This document shows, in pieces, positions 11,783 to 20,056 of a DNA stretch of 64,000 nt. Position numbers and translations under genes: made by a program. Source of the DNA: Gammaproteobacteria bacterium (GTDB lineage Bacteria > Pseudomonadota > Gammaproteobacteria > Steroidobacterales > Foliamicaceae); contig JAPOWV010000071.1 of NCBI GenBank assembly GCA_026707445.1, positions 97,880 to 161,879 of the forward strand, in the 5' to 3' direction. Positions within the stretch are counted from its first letter, which is position 1. The number at the start of each line of letters is the position of its first letter. The notes beneath the pieces were generated by a model. It was not told the origin of the DNA. It saw only the letters and a program-made list of their open reading frames with translations, and did no database searches.

Positions 11783-12322
11783 CTACTCGCCCGATTGTTC
11801 CTCCGGGGGCGGCCAGGCGAGGATGAAATTGTCGCGGTTGGGCATGCGCACTTCGGGCAGCGTCCGGGCGTTCATCGCTTCGTCCTCCCCGACGATTCCG
11901 TTCAGGAACAGCAGATACGCCGTCAACGCGTAGACCTGGTCGTCGCTGAGCGACTGCGGCTCCTGGTACGGCATGGTGCGGCGGACGTAGTCGAACACCG
12001 TGGTCGCGTACGGCCAGAAGCTGCCCACGGTCTTCAGCGGCGCCGGGCCGTCAAGCGTACCGTGACCGCCCACCAGCACATCGTTCAACAGGCCCTGGCC
12101 CTCAGTGCCATGGCAGGAAAAACAGTAAAGCGTATAGACGGGCTCTCCTTCAAGCGCCGTGCCCGATCCGGGCGGGAGCCCCTCGCCGTCCGGCTCGATG
12201 CTGATTTCCCATTCGGAGACTTGCTCCGGGGTGGCCTCGACACCCAGTTCCGGACCCTCCTGGGCCAGGACGACGGCAGCCAGGGCGGCAACGGCGACCG
12301 CCGTCAGGCTACGCATAAACAT
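11783..12322 (-). CDS. soxD: SoxD-like monohaem cytochrome c subunit of sulfite dehydrogenase
   Basis: SoxD is the cytochrome partner of the molybdenum protein SoxC. The 179-residue product has a signal peptide (about residues 1-20), one haem site CFSCH at residues 67-71, and a likely methionine ligand in RRTMPYQEP. SoxD hallmarks are clear: LPPGSGTALEGEPVY before the haem, KTVGSFWPYATTVFDYVRR, LSDDQVYALTAYLL and VRMPNRDNF. Classical SoxD of Paracoccus type is much longer and carries two haems; this is the single-haem form. Its start overlaps the end of soxC by 14 bases. An internal ATG at 12316 is an alternative start. Confidence 0.85.
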   Translation of the reverse strand: MFMRSLTAVAVAALAAVVLAQEGPELGVEATPEQVSEWEISIEPDGEGLPPGSGTALEGEPVYTLYCFSCHGTEGQGLLNDVLVGGHGTLDGPAPLKTVGSFWPYATTVFDYVRRTMPYQEPQSLSDDQVYALTAYLLFLNGIVGEDEAMNARTLPEVRMPNRDNFILAWPPPEEQSGE

Positions 12323-13580
12323 TGGCCACCTGCCCTTCGCTGTCGATCCCCCACGCCTGGATACCGTTGTAGTGGTAAGCGAACTTCCTGCCCTTGGCCG
12401 CGACGATCGCTTCGCGCGTGGGCTGCACGGCGCCGGTTTCGTCCACGGCGCGGCTCAGGATCACGGTTTCGGCCCCGTTCCAGCGCCACGCCATGCGGAA
12501 TCGCGTCACCGCCTTGTCCAGCACGGGCTCGCACAAGGCCGCCTTGCCCCAGGTAGCGCCGCCGTCCGCGGAGACCTCGACCCGGGCGATACGGCCCGCC
12601 CCCGACCACGCCATGCCGGAGATCTGGTACAGCCCGGGGCCCTTCAACACCAGCCCGGGCGACGGCGAAGTGATCACCGACTTGACGTCCATGGGGTAGG
12701 AGAAGATCAGCGACCGCCCATCGGGCAGGAGGTCGGTGTACTTGGAGGTCTCTTCGCGGGTCATCGACGGCGCGGCGGTCACCTTGATCCGGCGCAACCA
12801 CTTGATGCTCATGTTGCCCTCGTAACCCGGGAGGAACAGCCTTAGCGGATAACCCTGCTCCGGGCGCAGGCGCTCCCCGTTCTGGTACACCGCCAGCAGC
12901 GCATCGTCCATGGCCTTGGCCAGCGGGACGCTGCGGTTCATCGCCGCGGCGTCCGCGCCTTCGGCCATGATCCAGCTGGCGGCGGGGTCCACGCCGGCCT
13001 CGTCCAGCAGGATCGAAAGCGGCACGCCGGTCCACTCGCTGCACGAGACCAGGCCGTGCAGGAAGCCGCAAGTTTCGTTGATCGGCCGGCGGGGAAGTCC
13101 CGCCAGGTAACTGTTGCCCGAACACTCGATGAACTGTATGCGCGACACCATCGGGTAGCGCGACAGCGCTTCCATGTCGAAGAACAGGTCGCGATCCACC
13201 ATGCCGTGTATGAGCAGCCGATGCCGGTCGGGATCGATGTCCGGAATGCCGCTGTGGTGGCGCTCGAAGTGCAGGGGGTTCGGCGTGATCATTCCCTCCA
13301 GTGCCTCCAGCGGCGTCCAGGAACCTCCGGCCCCGTCGGCGCCGGTGGCGGCCAGGATCCGGCGCCGGACGTGATCTTCGTAGGGCGAGCGGCCGCCGTA
13401 ACCGCTCAGCGGCCGGCCCGGCGCCCGCATCCAGGGCGGCAAGTCCTTCGCCGGCGCCGCGGTCATCAGCCCCAGCGAACCGGCGCCCAGCACCGCGGCG
13501 CCTCCCTGGAGAAAGAGGCGCCGGTGCAACAGGCCATTGCCGGCCACGGCTTCGAGGTCTTTCGGTCTCCGTTCGGACAT
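12309..13580 (-). CDS. soxC: SoxC-like molybdopterin sulfite dehydrogenase
   Basis: This is a member of the sulfite oxidase family that oxidises sulfite or protein-bound sulfane and passes electrons to a cytochrome. The 423-residue product carries a twin-arginine signal (RRLFLQGG, about residues 20-27), expected because the molybdenum cofactor is inserted before export. The molybdenum-ligating cysteine lies in FIECSGNS, followed by the SoxC motif HGLVSCSEWTGVPLS. The C-terminal Mo-co dimerisation domain includes VEVSADGGATW and MAWRWNG. The ATG at 13580 is the first that starts close to the Tat motif. soxD overlaps it downstream. No soxXYZAB genes lie in the window, so a role outside the full Sox cycle is possible. 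Confidence 0.9.
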   Translation of the reverse strand: MSERRPKDLEAVAGNGLLHRRLFLQGGAAVLGAGSLGLMTAAPAKDLPPWMRAPGRPLSGYGGRSPYEDHVRRRILAATGADGAGGSWTPLEALEGMITPNPLHFERHHSGIPDIDPDRHRLLIHGMVDRDLFFDMEALSRYPMVSRIQFIECSGNSYLAGLPRRPINETCGFLHGLVSCSEWTGVPLSILLDEAGVDPAASWIMAEGADAAAMNRSVPLAKAMDDALLAVYQNGERLRPEQGYPLRLFLPGYEGNMSIKWLRRIKVTAAPSMTREETSKYTDLLPDGRSLIFSYPMDVKSVITSPSPGLVLKGPGLYQISGMAWSGAGRIARVEVSADGGATWGKAALCEPVLDKAVTRFRMAWRWNGAETVILSRAVDETGAVQPTREAIVAAKGRKFAYHYNGIQAWGIDSEGQVANVYA

Positions 13581-13612
13581 GCTGCCGCCGGGTCGCCGCT
13601 GCCTGCCGCCGG

Positions 13613-14710
13613 TCAGCCGCGGGCGGCCACGGCAGCGCGCTCGCCGATGTCCAGCCACTCGTTCACCTGCTGCTGGAAGGCGGTGTATGAGGCGTAGATA
13701 CGCGCGGCGTTTTCGTCGCGGGCAACGAGCTCGTCGATGACTTCCTGCGAGCGCAGGCGCAACTCCGCTATCACCGAGGCGGGGAAGGGGCGGATCTCGA
13801 CCTTGCCTTCATTGCGAAGCTGCTGAAGGAACTGGGCGTTGCGGGCGCTGTACTCGGCGCCCAACAGGCTTTCCATATGGCCGCACGCGGACTTCACGAT
13901 GTCCTGAAGGTCCTCCGGCAGCGCGTCCCAGGCCTCCTGGTTGATCGAGACCTCCAGGATCGCGCCCGGTTCGTGCCAGCCCGGATAGTAGTAGTACTGC
14001 GCCACTTCGTGCAGGCCGAAACCGACGTCGTTGTACGGCCCCACCCACTCGGTGGCGTCCACGCTGCCGGTCTGCATGGCGGTATAGATTTCGCCGCCCG
14101 GCAACATCACCGGCGTGCCGCCGGCGCGTTGCAGCACTTCGCCGCCCAAACCCGGGATCCGCATCTTCAGGCCCCTGAGGTCGTCGGGCGAGTTGATTTC
14201 GCGGTTGAACCAGCCGCCCATCTGGGTGCCGGTGTTGCCGCCCGTGAATACCATGACGCCGAACGGTTCGTAGAGTTCGCGCCACAGCTCCATGCCGCCG
14301 CCGTAGTGCAGCCAGGCGGACGATTCCGTCGGCGTCATGCCGAACGGTATGGCGCCGAAGAACTGGGCCGCTTCCACCTGCGCCTTCCAGTAGTACGAAA
14401 CGCCGTGCCCGATTTCCGCCGCGCCCGCGGACACGGCATTGAACACCTCGAACGGCGGAACCAGTTCGCCGGCCGCATAGACCTGCACCCTGATCCTGCC
14501 GGCGGAAGCCCGGTTAATGGTCTCCGCCAGCAGTGTGGCGGAGGTGCCGGTGCCCGGAAAGTTCGGCGGCCAGGTCGTGACCATCTTCCAGTTGAATGTC
14601 TCGACCGGCGAGGCGGGCGATGCGTCTCCGGCTGCCGGCTGTTCCCGGCCGCAACCGGCCAGCGCCACGGCGCCGGCGCCGAGTCCGGCAAGAAGCTGTC
14701 TGCGTTTCAT
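13613..14710 (-). CDS. TRAP transporter substrate-binding lipoprotein (DctP, family 7)
   Basis: This is a periplasmic binding protein delivering substrate to a TRAP permease. The 365-residue product has a twin-arginine-like start (MKRRQLLAGLGAG) that merges into a lipobox LAGC, so it may be lipid-anchored. The body matches the DctP family 7 subgroup: FNWKMVTTWPPNFPG near the N-terminus, LRGLKMRIPGLGGEVLQRAG, and VDATEWVGPYNDVGFGLHEVA. The ATG at 14710 follows a strong AGGGGAAAG ribosome-binding site. No permease adjoins it; the nearest dctQM pair is at 6537-8461 on the other strand. soxC lies 32 bases downstream. Confidence 0.9.
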   Translation of the reverse strand: MKRRQLLAGLGAGAVALAGCGREQPAAGDASPASPVETFNWKMVTTWPPNFPGTGTSATLLAETINRASAGRIRVQVYAAGELVPPFEVFNAVSAGAAEIGHGVSYYWKAQVEAAQFFGAIPFGMTPTESSAWLHYGGGMELWRELYEPFGVMVFTGGNTGTQMGGWFNREINSPDDLRGLKMRIPGLGGEVLQRAGGTPVMLPGGEIYTAMQTGSVDATEWVGPYNDVGFGLHEVAQYYYYPGWHEPGAILEVSINQEAWDALPEDLQDIVKSACGHMESLLGAEYSARNAQFLQQLRNEGKVEIRPFPASVIAELRLRSQEVIDELVARDENAARIYASYTAFQQQVNEWLDIGERAAVAARG

Positions 14711-14732
14711 ATCTTTCCCCTGATTCGTTACT

Positions 14733-15488
14733 TCATCCGTCGTCATCGCCGGGTTCGCGGAATTCGGACATCAGCACCTTGATCCGGTGATCGCTGAAGC
14801 GCCGGCCATCCAGGTGCGTGCCGCGCATGTAGTGGCCCTGCCACTTCTCCGCCGGGCGGCGGAACCGGTCCACCTCCAACTCCTTGTTGAAATCGCCCCG
14901 CGACCGGCTCCACCGAATGTGCTCCCTGGCCAGTTCCTTATCGTCCGACAGCGGCCGAATAACCGCGTCGAACTCTTCCGCGTATTGCCGGGGAATCGGA
15001 ACCAGCCGGCATACCGGTTCGTCCTTTTCGAAGGTCACCCAGGTCCGCTTGCGGGTAAAGCGCCAGTTCATCGTGAAGGTGTAGGGCGCCCAGTCGGTCT
15101 CGATAATGCCTTCCAACGGCGCGATGGCGTCCTTGGCGGTGTTGGCCAGGCCCTTGCACCAGAGGTTGTGGCCCTTGCTGGTGCGAAACAGGTAACCGAG
15201 GGTGAAAGTGAGCACTCCGCTTCCAAAATGAGCGCTGATCAGTTCGGATTTTTCCCCGGGAAAGCGAATCTCCACGCCCTCCTTGGCCGGCTTGCCGTTC
15301 CATCGCGCCCTGAATTCGACCGGACAGAGCACGTCCCAGCCGGTCTGGTTGGCGATCAACAGCGGCAGGCAGCGGTTGGCGAAATGATCGACCGTCGCGT
15401 CCATCCACTCCCTGGCGCGCGCGGCGCGGCGCAGCTTCATCGGCCGCTCTATCAGCGGATAGGCGATGATCTGAAGTTTGTCGCTCAC
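14733..15488 (-). CDS. DUF6065 family protein
   Basis: The 251-residue product starts from a GTG at 15488; there is no in-frame ATG near the N-terminus. It matches the DUF6065 family in my recollection: LQIIAYPLIERPMKLRRAAR at the start, WMDATVDHFANRCLPLLIAN, and a WDVLCPVEF segment. Many aromatic and charged residues and the absence of membrane helices suggest a soluble cytoplasmic protein. Function is unknown for the family. It precedes the TRAP binding-protein gene by 22 bases on the same strand. The reading frame stays open far upstream antisense to polA, but that part is a shadow. Confidence 0.7.
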   Translation of the reverse strand: MSDKLQIIAYPLIERPMKLRRAARAREWMDATVDHFANRCLPLLIANQTGWDVLCPVEFRARWNGKPAKEGVEIRFPGEKSELISAHFGSGVLTFTLGYLFRTSKGHNLWCKGLANTAKDAIAPLEGIIETDWAPYTFTMNWRFTRKRTWVTFEKDEPVCRLVPIPRQYAEEFDAVIRPLSDDKELAREHIRWSRSRGDFNKELEVDRFRRPAEKWQGHYMRGTHLDGRRFSDHRIKVLMSEFREPGDDDG

Positions 15489-15600
15489 GAAGCCCGCCCA
15501 ATCCCAGGCAACACGGTGCCGTAAGGGTACACTTGCCGGCGTGTTGGCGCATCTCCGCTCCGCCCCGGCAAACCGGACCCGGTTCCTTTCCCGAGAAGCC

Positions 15601-15762
15601 GTGCCGTGTCGCCGCACGGCACTCGCAACGTTCCTGCTTGCTCTGGCGCTCTCGGGCTGCGGTTTCAGCGGGGCGCTGTATATCCCCGAGGAAACTCCGC
15701 CGGCGCCGCAGGAGCAACCTGTGCCGGAGGACGAAGGCCCGGCAGCCGAAGCAGGGACATGA
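15601..15762 (+). CDS. lptM: LptM-like small lipoprotein
   Basis: This 53-residue lipoprotein starts at the GTG at 15601 after a GAGAAG ribosome-binding site. It has a short signal (TALATFLLALALSGC) with a lipobox and then CGFSGALYIPEE, close to the CGxxGxLYxP signature of LptM (YifL). LptM assists oxidative maturation of the LptD lipopolysaccharide translocon at the outer membrane. The rest is a proline- and glutamate-rich tail. Its TGA overlaps the polA start codon (ATGA). Its nearness to dsbA, which also serves LptD disulfide formation in E. coli, is suggestive but may be chance. Confidence 0.78.
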   Translation: MPCRRTALATFLLALALSGCGFSGALYIPEETPPAPQEQPVPEDEGPAAEAGT

Positions 15763-18437
15763 ACAGGCTCCTGCTGGTCGACGGAACGGCCTACCTGTTT
15801 CGCGCCTATTACGCGCTTCCTGCGTTCACCACGGCCGACGGCCGGCCCACGGGCGCCCTGCACGGCGTCGTGAGCATGATCCAGCGATTGCTTCGCGAAG
15901 AACCGCCGGACCTGCTGGCGTTCGTGATGGATGCGCCCGGACCCACGTTCCGCGACGAGATCTATCCGGAGTACAAGGCCAACCGCGACGTGATGCCCGA
16001 AGACCTGCGCGAGCAGATCGAACCGGTGGTGAACGTGGTCGAGGCGATGGGCGTGCCGCTGCTGCGCGTGCCCGGCGTGGAAGCCGATGACGTGATCGGC
16101 ACGCTTGCCGCGCAGGCCCGGGATGAAGGGCTGGACACGCTGATCTCCACCAACGACAAGGACTTCGCCCAGCTCGTGGGTCCTCGCGTCAGACTGGTCA
16201 ACTGGATCAACAACCGCGTGATGGACAGCGCGGGGGTCGAGGAAAAATTCGGCGTCCCGCCGGAGCGTATCCGCGACTACCTCGCCCTGGCCGGCGACAC
16301 CTCCGACAACATCCCCGGCGTGCGCGGGGTGGGGCCCAAGACTGCCGCCAAGTGGCTTCAGGCCTATGGGAGCCTGGACGGCGTCAAGGAGAACGCCGGC
16401 GACATTCGCGGCAAGGCCGGTGAAACCTTGCGGGCCAGCTTCGCCGACGTGGACCTTTCGCTTGAGCTGGCCACCATACGCGAGGACGTTGCGCTCGACG
16501 TGACGCCGCGGAACCTCACTCTCAAGCCGCCGGACATGGACACGCTCGAGAAGCTCTGCAAGACGTTCGAACTCAACAGCTTTCTTCGCAGCCTTCAGGA
16601 GTCCGCCCCGGCCGCACCCAAACGAATGGATTACCAGGCGGTCCTGAATTCGGAACAATTGGAAGAATGGACCGCGCGACTGCGGGCAGCTCCCGCCGCA
16701 AGCCTCAGCATAGAAGTGTCGGGCGAGAACCCCATGGAACTCCGGCTCGCGGGCCTGGCCGTATCCACCGGAGAGGGCGAAGGCGCCTACGTGCCGCTGG
16801 CGCCCCGCGATCTGACGGCGGAGGCGGTGGAACGATCCGACGGCAGGGACTTGCTTGCCGGGCTGAAAGCCTGGCTGGAGGACGCTGACGCGATCAAGGT
16901 CGGCCACAACCTCAAGTTCATCAGCCACGCGCTGGCGAATCACGGCATCGGACTGGAAGGCGCAGCCGGCGACACGATGCTGGACTCATACGTTTTCAAC
17001 TCCACTGCGATCACCCACGATTTCGGGAAGGCGGTAAAGCACTACCTCGACCTGGACTGCATTGCGCCGGAAGATGTGTTCGGGAAGGGCCGGGGCAAAC
17101 TTTCCCCGGCGCAGGCGCCTCTGGAACAGGTCACTCCCTACGCTGCGCAGAAAGCGGACTACACGCTCAGACTGCACCAGCACCTGACCGGGAAACTGGA
17201 CCATGAACCGACTCTCAAGGAAGTACTTTCGCGAATGGAAATGCCGCTGTCGCCGGTATTGGCCCGAATGGAGCGCGCCGGGGTGCTGGTCGATGCGAGC
17301 GTCCTGTCGGAACACTCGAAGGAACTGGCCGAACAGTTGCAGCAACTGCAGAACCGGGCTTTCGAACAGGCGGGCAGGGAGTTCAACCTGGGTTCACCCA
17401 AACAACTCGGCGACGTTCTGTTCAATCGCCTGGGACTTGAACCGGTGCGTCGCACTTCGACCGGTCAGCCATCCACGTCGGAATCGGTCCTGCACGAACT
17501 GGCGGCGGTGCATCCCCTGCCGGAAACGATTCTGCAGTTCCGCAATCTGTCCAAGCTCAAGTCCGGCTACACGGACGCTCTTCCGGCCAGCATCGACCCG
17601 ACTACCGGACGTGTCCACACCTCGTACCAGCAGGCCGTCGCCGCCACCGGTCGACTCTCATCCATCCACCCGAACCTGCAGAACATCCCGGCGCGCACCG
17701 GGGAGGGCCGGCGCATCCGTCAGGCTTTCGTCGCGCCCGAGGGGCGGGTGCTGATCTCCGCCGACTATTCGCAGATCGAACTGCGCATCATGGCCCAGCT
17801 CTCCGGGGACGAAGGCTTGCGCAGGGCGTTCTCCGAAGACATGGACGTGCACCGGGCCACCGCCGCCGAAGTGTTCGACACGCCGCCCGATTCGGTCAGC
17901 GCCGATCAGCGGCGGGCCGCCAAGGCAATCAATTTCGGGCTCATCTACGGCATGTCACCATTCGGTCTCGCCCGGCAGCTCGCTGTCACCCGCGGGGAGG
18001 CCCAGGAGTACGTCAACCACTACTTCGCCCGCTACCCCGGCGTGCAGCAGTACATGGAAAGGACCCGCAAGCAGGCCCATGAGCAGGGTTGGGTGGAGAC
18101 GCTGTTCGGCCGGCGGCTATACCTGCCGGACATCCGGGTCCGGGACTTTCGCCGGCGCAGTTACGCCGAACGAAGCGCGATCAACGCGCCGATGCAGGGG
18201 ACCGCTGCCGATATCATCAAGCGCGCCATGATCGTCATCGACGAGTGGCTTCAGCCGCGGCCCGACAAGGCACAGCTGATCATGCAGGTGCACGACGAGT
18301 TGGTGTTCGAGTGCGAGCGGGACTTCGCCGGTGAACTGGCCGCCGAAGTCACGGGGATGATGGCGGGAGCGGCATCACTGGAAGTTCCGCTCAAGGTGGA
18401 CCTCGGCCAGGGCCCGAACTGGGACGCTGCACACTGA
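15759..18437 (+). CDS. polA: DNA polymerase I, with degenerate proofreading site
   Basis: The 892-residue product starts at the ATG that overlaps the lptM stop. The 5' nuclease domain (residues 1-280) keeps its metal-binding aspartates (LLVDGTAYLFRAY, GVEADDVIGTL, STNDKDFAQL, GDTSDNIPGV). The polymerase domain has motif A DYSQIELR, motif B RRAAKAINFGLIYG and motif C VHDELVFE, so gap-filling synthesis should be intact. In the middle 3'-5' exonuclease domain (about 290-480) the E. coli carboxylates D355, D424 and D501 align with S317, I388 and K465; only the equivalent of E357 remains (E319). Proofreading is therefore probably lost, as in Taq polymerase. The end overlaps the convergent SDR gene by 47 bases. 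Confidence 0.96.
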   Translation: MNRLLLVDGTAYLFRAYYALPAFTTADGRPTGALHGVVSMIQRLLREEPPDLLAFVMDAPGPTFRDEIYPEYKANRDVMPEDLREQIEPVVNVVEAMGVPLLRVPGVEADDVIGTLAAQARDEGLDTLISTNDKDFAQLVGPRVRLVNWINNRVMDSAGVEEKFGVPPERIRDYLALAGDTSDNIPGVRGVGPKTAAKWLQAYGSLDGVKENAGDIRGKAGETLRASFADVDLSLELATIREDVALDVTPRNLTLKPPDMDTLEKLCKTFELNSFLRSLQESAPAAPKRMDYQAVLNSEQLEEWTARLRAAPAASLSIEVSGENPMELRLAGLAVSTGEGEGAYVPLAPRDLTAEAVERSDGRDLLAGLKAWLEDADAIKVGHNLKFISHALANHGIGLEGAAGDTMLDSYVFNSTAITHDFGKAVKHYLDLDCIAPEDVFGKGRGKLSPAQAPLEQVTPYAAQKADYTLRLHQHLTGKLDHEPTLKEVLSRMEMPLSPVLARMERAGVLVDASVLSEHSKELAEQLQQLQNRAFEQAGREFNLGSPKQLGDVLFNRLGLEPVRRTSTGQPSTSESVLHELAAVHPLPETILQFRNLSKLKSGYTDALPASIDPTTGRVHTSYQQAVAATGRLSSIHPNLQNIPARTGEGRRIRQAFVAPEGRVLISADYSQIELRIMAQLSGDEGLRRAFSEDMDVHRATAAEVFDTPPDSVSADQRRAAKAINFGLIYGMSPFGLARQLAVTRGEAQEYVNHYFARYPGVQQYMERTRKQAHEQGWVETLFGRRLYLPDIRVRDFRRRSYAERSAINAPMQGTAADIIKRAMIVIDEWLQPRPDKAQLIMQVHDELVFECERDFAGELAAEVTGMMAGAASLEVPLKVDLGQGPNWDAAH

Positions 18438-19437
18438 CTCCCCCGGGAACGGGGGCGTGCCGCTCAAGCAGCGCTTCGCTTTCCTGCCAGAGCCGCGCTC
18501 CGGCATCTTTGTCCATCGCCAGGCGCGACGGACGCGTCTCGCGCATGACGTGCAGGTATGCGCCGCTGCGCCGGCCCGTCTCTCCCGCGCAGCAGAGGTA
18601 GACCACGGGTCTGGCCGCCCTTCGCGGGCTCAGGCAGAACAGCCGCATGAGCGGGTAGATCAGCGGTCTCAGAAAGACCGGCGCCTCCCGTGCAATGCCG
18701 GTGGCGACCGGACCGGGGCACAGCGAGTGGACCGCGACTCGAGTTTCGCTGGCCGGGTTGAGCCGGCGGCTCAGTTCCTGCGCGTAGGTGCACAGATGCA
18801 GTTTGCTCAGCCCGTAGTGCTTGAGGCTGTCCCGCAGTCCATAGTCGATAAACGTGCCGAACCGGTCGAAGTCGATCGGGCCGGCGGACCGGTGGGCCTC
18901 CGAGCCGACGAAGACGATCCGCGGAGCTTCTTCCCCTTGAAGGCGCGGCCGGATCAGGCCGTCGGCCAGCAGCCGGGCCACCAACATCCGGTTGGCCAGA
19001 AAATGCACTGCGAACATCACCTCGTAACCCTGCGGCGTCCGGCGCGCCAGGCGCGGGATAAGCCCCGCGTTAAGAACGGCGATATCGATCCGGCGCGCGC
19101 TGCTCTTCAGTTCGTCGCACAGCCTCGCGACGGAATCCAGGTCGGCGAGATCGACCCTGAGCATTTCCACCCGGCCCGAACCGGACAGTCGCCTGACCTC
19201 CTGGCCGGCCTGCGGATGACCGCTGCGGCAGGCCATCAGCACGTGGGCGCCACGCCTTGCCAGGTCGACCGCCACGGCCTTGCCCAGCCCGGCGTTGGCC
19301 CCCGTGATCAGGCAGACCTTCCCGTCAATCCGCAAGTCTTCCGGCACCGGGCGTATATTCCCACCTTTGGAAACGCGGCCCCGGACCGCCGCGCTCAGCG
19401 CGCGCCGAACGTGGTTGTCGTCGCCGCCGGCCCTCAC
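18391..19437 (-). CDS. short-chain dehydrogenase/reductase (retinol-dehydrogenase-like)
   Basis: This is an NAD(P)-dependent oxidoreductase of the extended SDR type. It has the cofactor motif TGANAGLGKAVA, DLADLDS after the fourth strand, LNAGL in place of NNAG, and the active-site YGLSK with upstream serine in FVGSEAHRS. The layout is close to the WW-domain oxidoreductase / retinol dehydrogenase group. The substrate is unknown. I place the start at the GTG at 19437, which overlaps the engB stop (GTGA); a start nearer the conserved DLRIDGKVCL is also possible. The 3' end runs 47 bases into polA on the other strand. Confidence 0.82.
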   Translation of the reverse strand: MRAGGDDNHVRRALSAAVRGRVSKGGNIRPVPEDLRIDGKVCLITGANAGLGKAVAVDLARRGAHVLMACRSGHPQAGQEVRRLSGSGRVEMLRVDLADLDSVARLCDELKSSARRIDIAVLNAGLIPRLARRTPQGYEVMFAVHFLANRMLVARLLADGLIRPRLQGEEAPRIVFVGSEAHRSAGPIDFDRFGTFIDYGLRDSLKHYGLSKLHLCTYAQELSRRLNPASETRVAVHSLCPGPVATGIAREAPVFLRPLIYPLMRLFCLSPRRAARPVVYLCCAGETGRRSGAYLHVMRETRPSRLAMDKDAGARLWQESEALLERHAPVPGGVSVQRPSSGPGRGPP

Positions 19438-20009
19438 GCGTCCAGCCAGGACTCGATTACGCCGCGGGCTTCTTCCACGCCCACGGACCGCAACGCGGAA
19501 AACTCCTGGGCCGTGCCGGTCCCGGCGAGAAGCCGCTCCGCTTCCCGCAGGGTCTCCGTCAGGACGCCGCGTTTGAGGCGGTCGCACTTGTTCATCAGCA
19601 GATGCACGGGCGCTTCAGCCGCCGCGCAGACGTCGAGCATGCGCAGGTCAAGCTCGCCCACCCCGCGGCGCGCGTCCACGACGACAAAGACGCCGCGCAG
19701 CGATCCGCGGCGCCGGAAATAATCGCTCATCATCCCTTCCCACTGCCTGCGGACCCGTAACGGCGCGGCGGCGTAACCATAGCCCGGCAGGTCCACGATC
19801 CGCCGCTGCTCGCCGACGGAGAAGAACTGCAGCATCTGGGTGCGCCCCGGGGTCTTGCTGGAACGGGCGAGTCCCCGCCGGTTCAGGATGGCGTTGATCG
19901 AGCTGGACTTGCCGGAATTCGAGCGGCCGGCGAACGCCACCTCGGCGCCCGCGTCTTCAGGGTACTGCTTCCAGGACGCCGCTGATTTCAGGAATGTAGC
20001 TTGCAACAT
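19434..20009 (-). CDS. engB: ribosome biogenesis GTPase EngB (YsxC/YihA)
   Basis: EngB is an essential GTPase needed for large ribosomal subunit assembly. The 191-residue product has G1 GRSNSGKSS, G2 around SSKTPGRTQ, G3 DLPGYGYA and G4 NKCD. The ATG at 20009 gives the normal EngB N-terminus (MLQATFLKSA). The SDR gene starts at its stop codon. It is divergent from dsbA across 47 bases. A polA, engB and dsbA neighbourhood is common in gammaproteobacteria, which supports the assignment. Confidence 0.96.
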   Translation of the reverse strand: MLQATFLKSAASWKQYPEDAGAEVAFAGRSNSGKSSSINAILNRRGLARSSKTPGRTQMLQFFSVGEQRRIVDLPGYGYAAAPLRVRRQWEGMMSDYFRRRGSLRGVFVVVDARRGVGELDLRMLDVCAAAEAPVHLLMNKCDRLKRGVLTETLREAERLLAGTGTAQEFSALRSVGVEEARGVIESWLDA

Positions 20010-20056
20010 GGATAATCGCGCCGGCAATGGCTGTCCGCGGCAGAGGTGGGTACACT

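Noticed and set aside
15489..16943. Long upstream extension of the minus-strand DUF6065 reading frame (736 codons in total).
   Set aside because: It is antisense to the well-conserved start of polA and to lptM, and the extra sequence has no recognisable domain. High GC keeps such frames open. The GTG at 15488 gives a normal-length DUF6065 protein.
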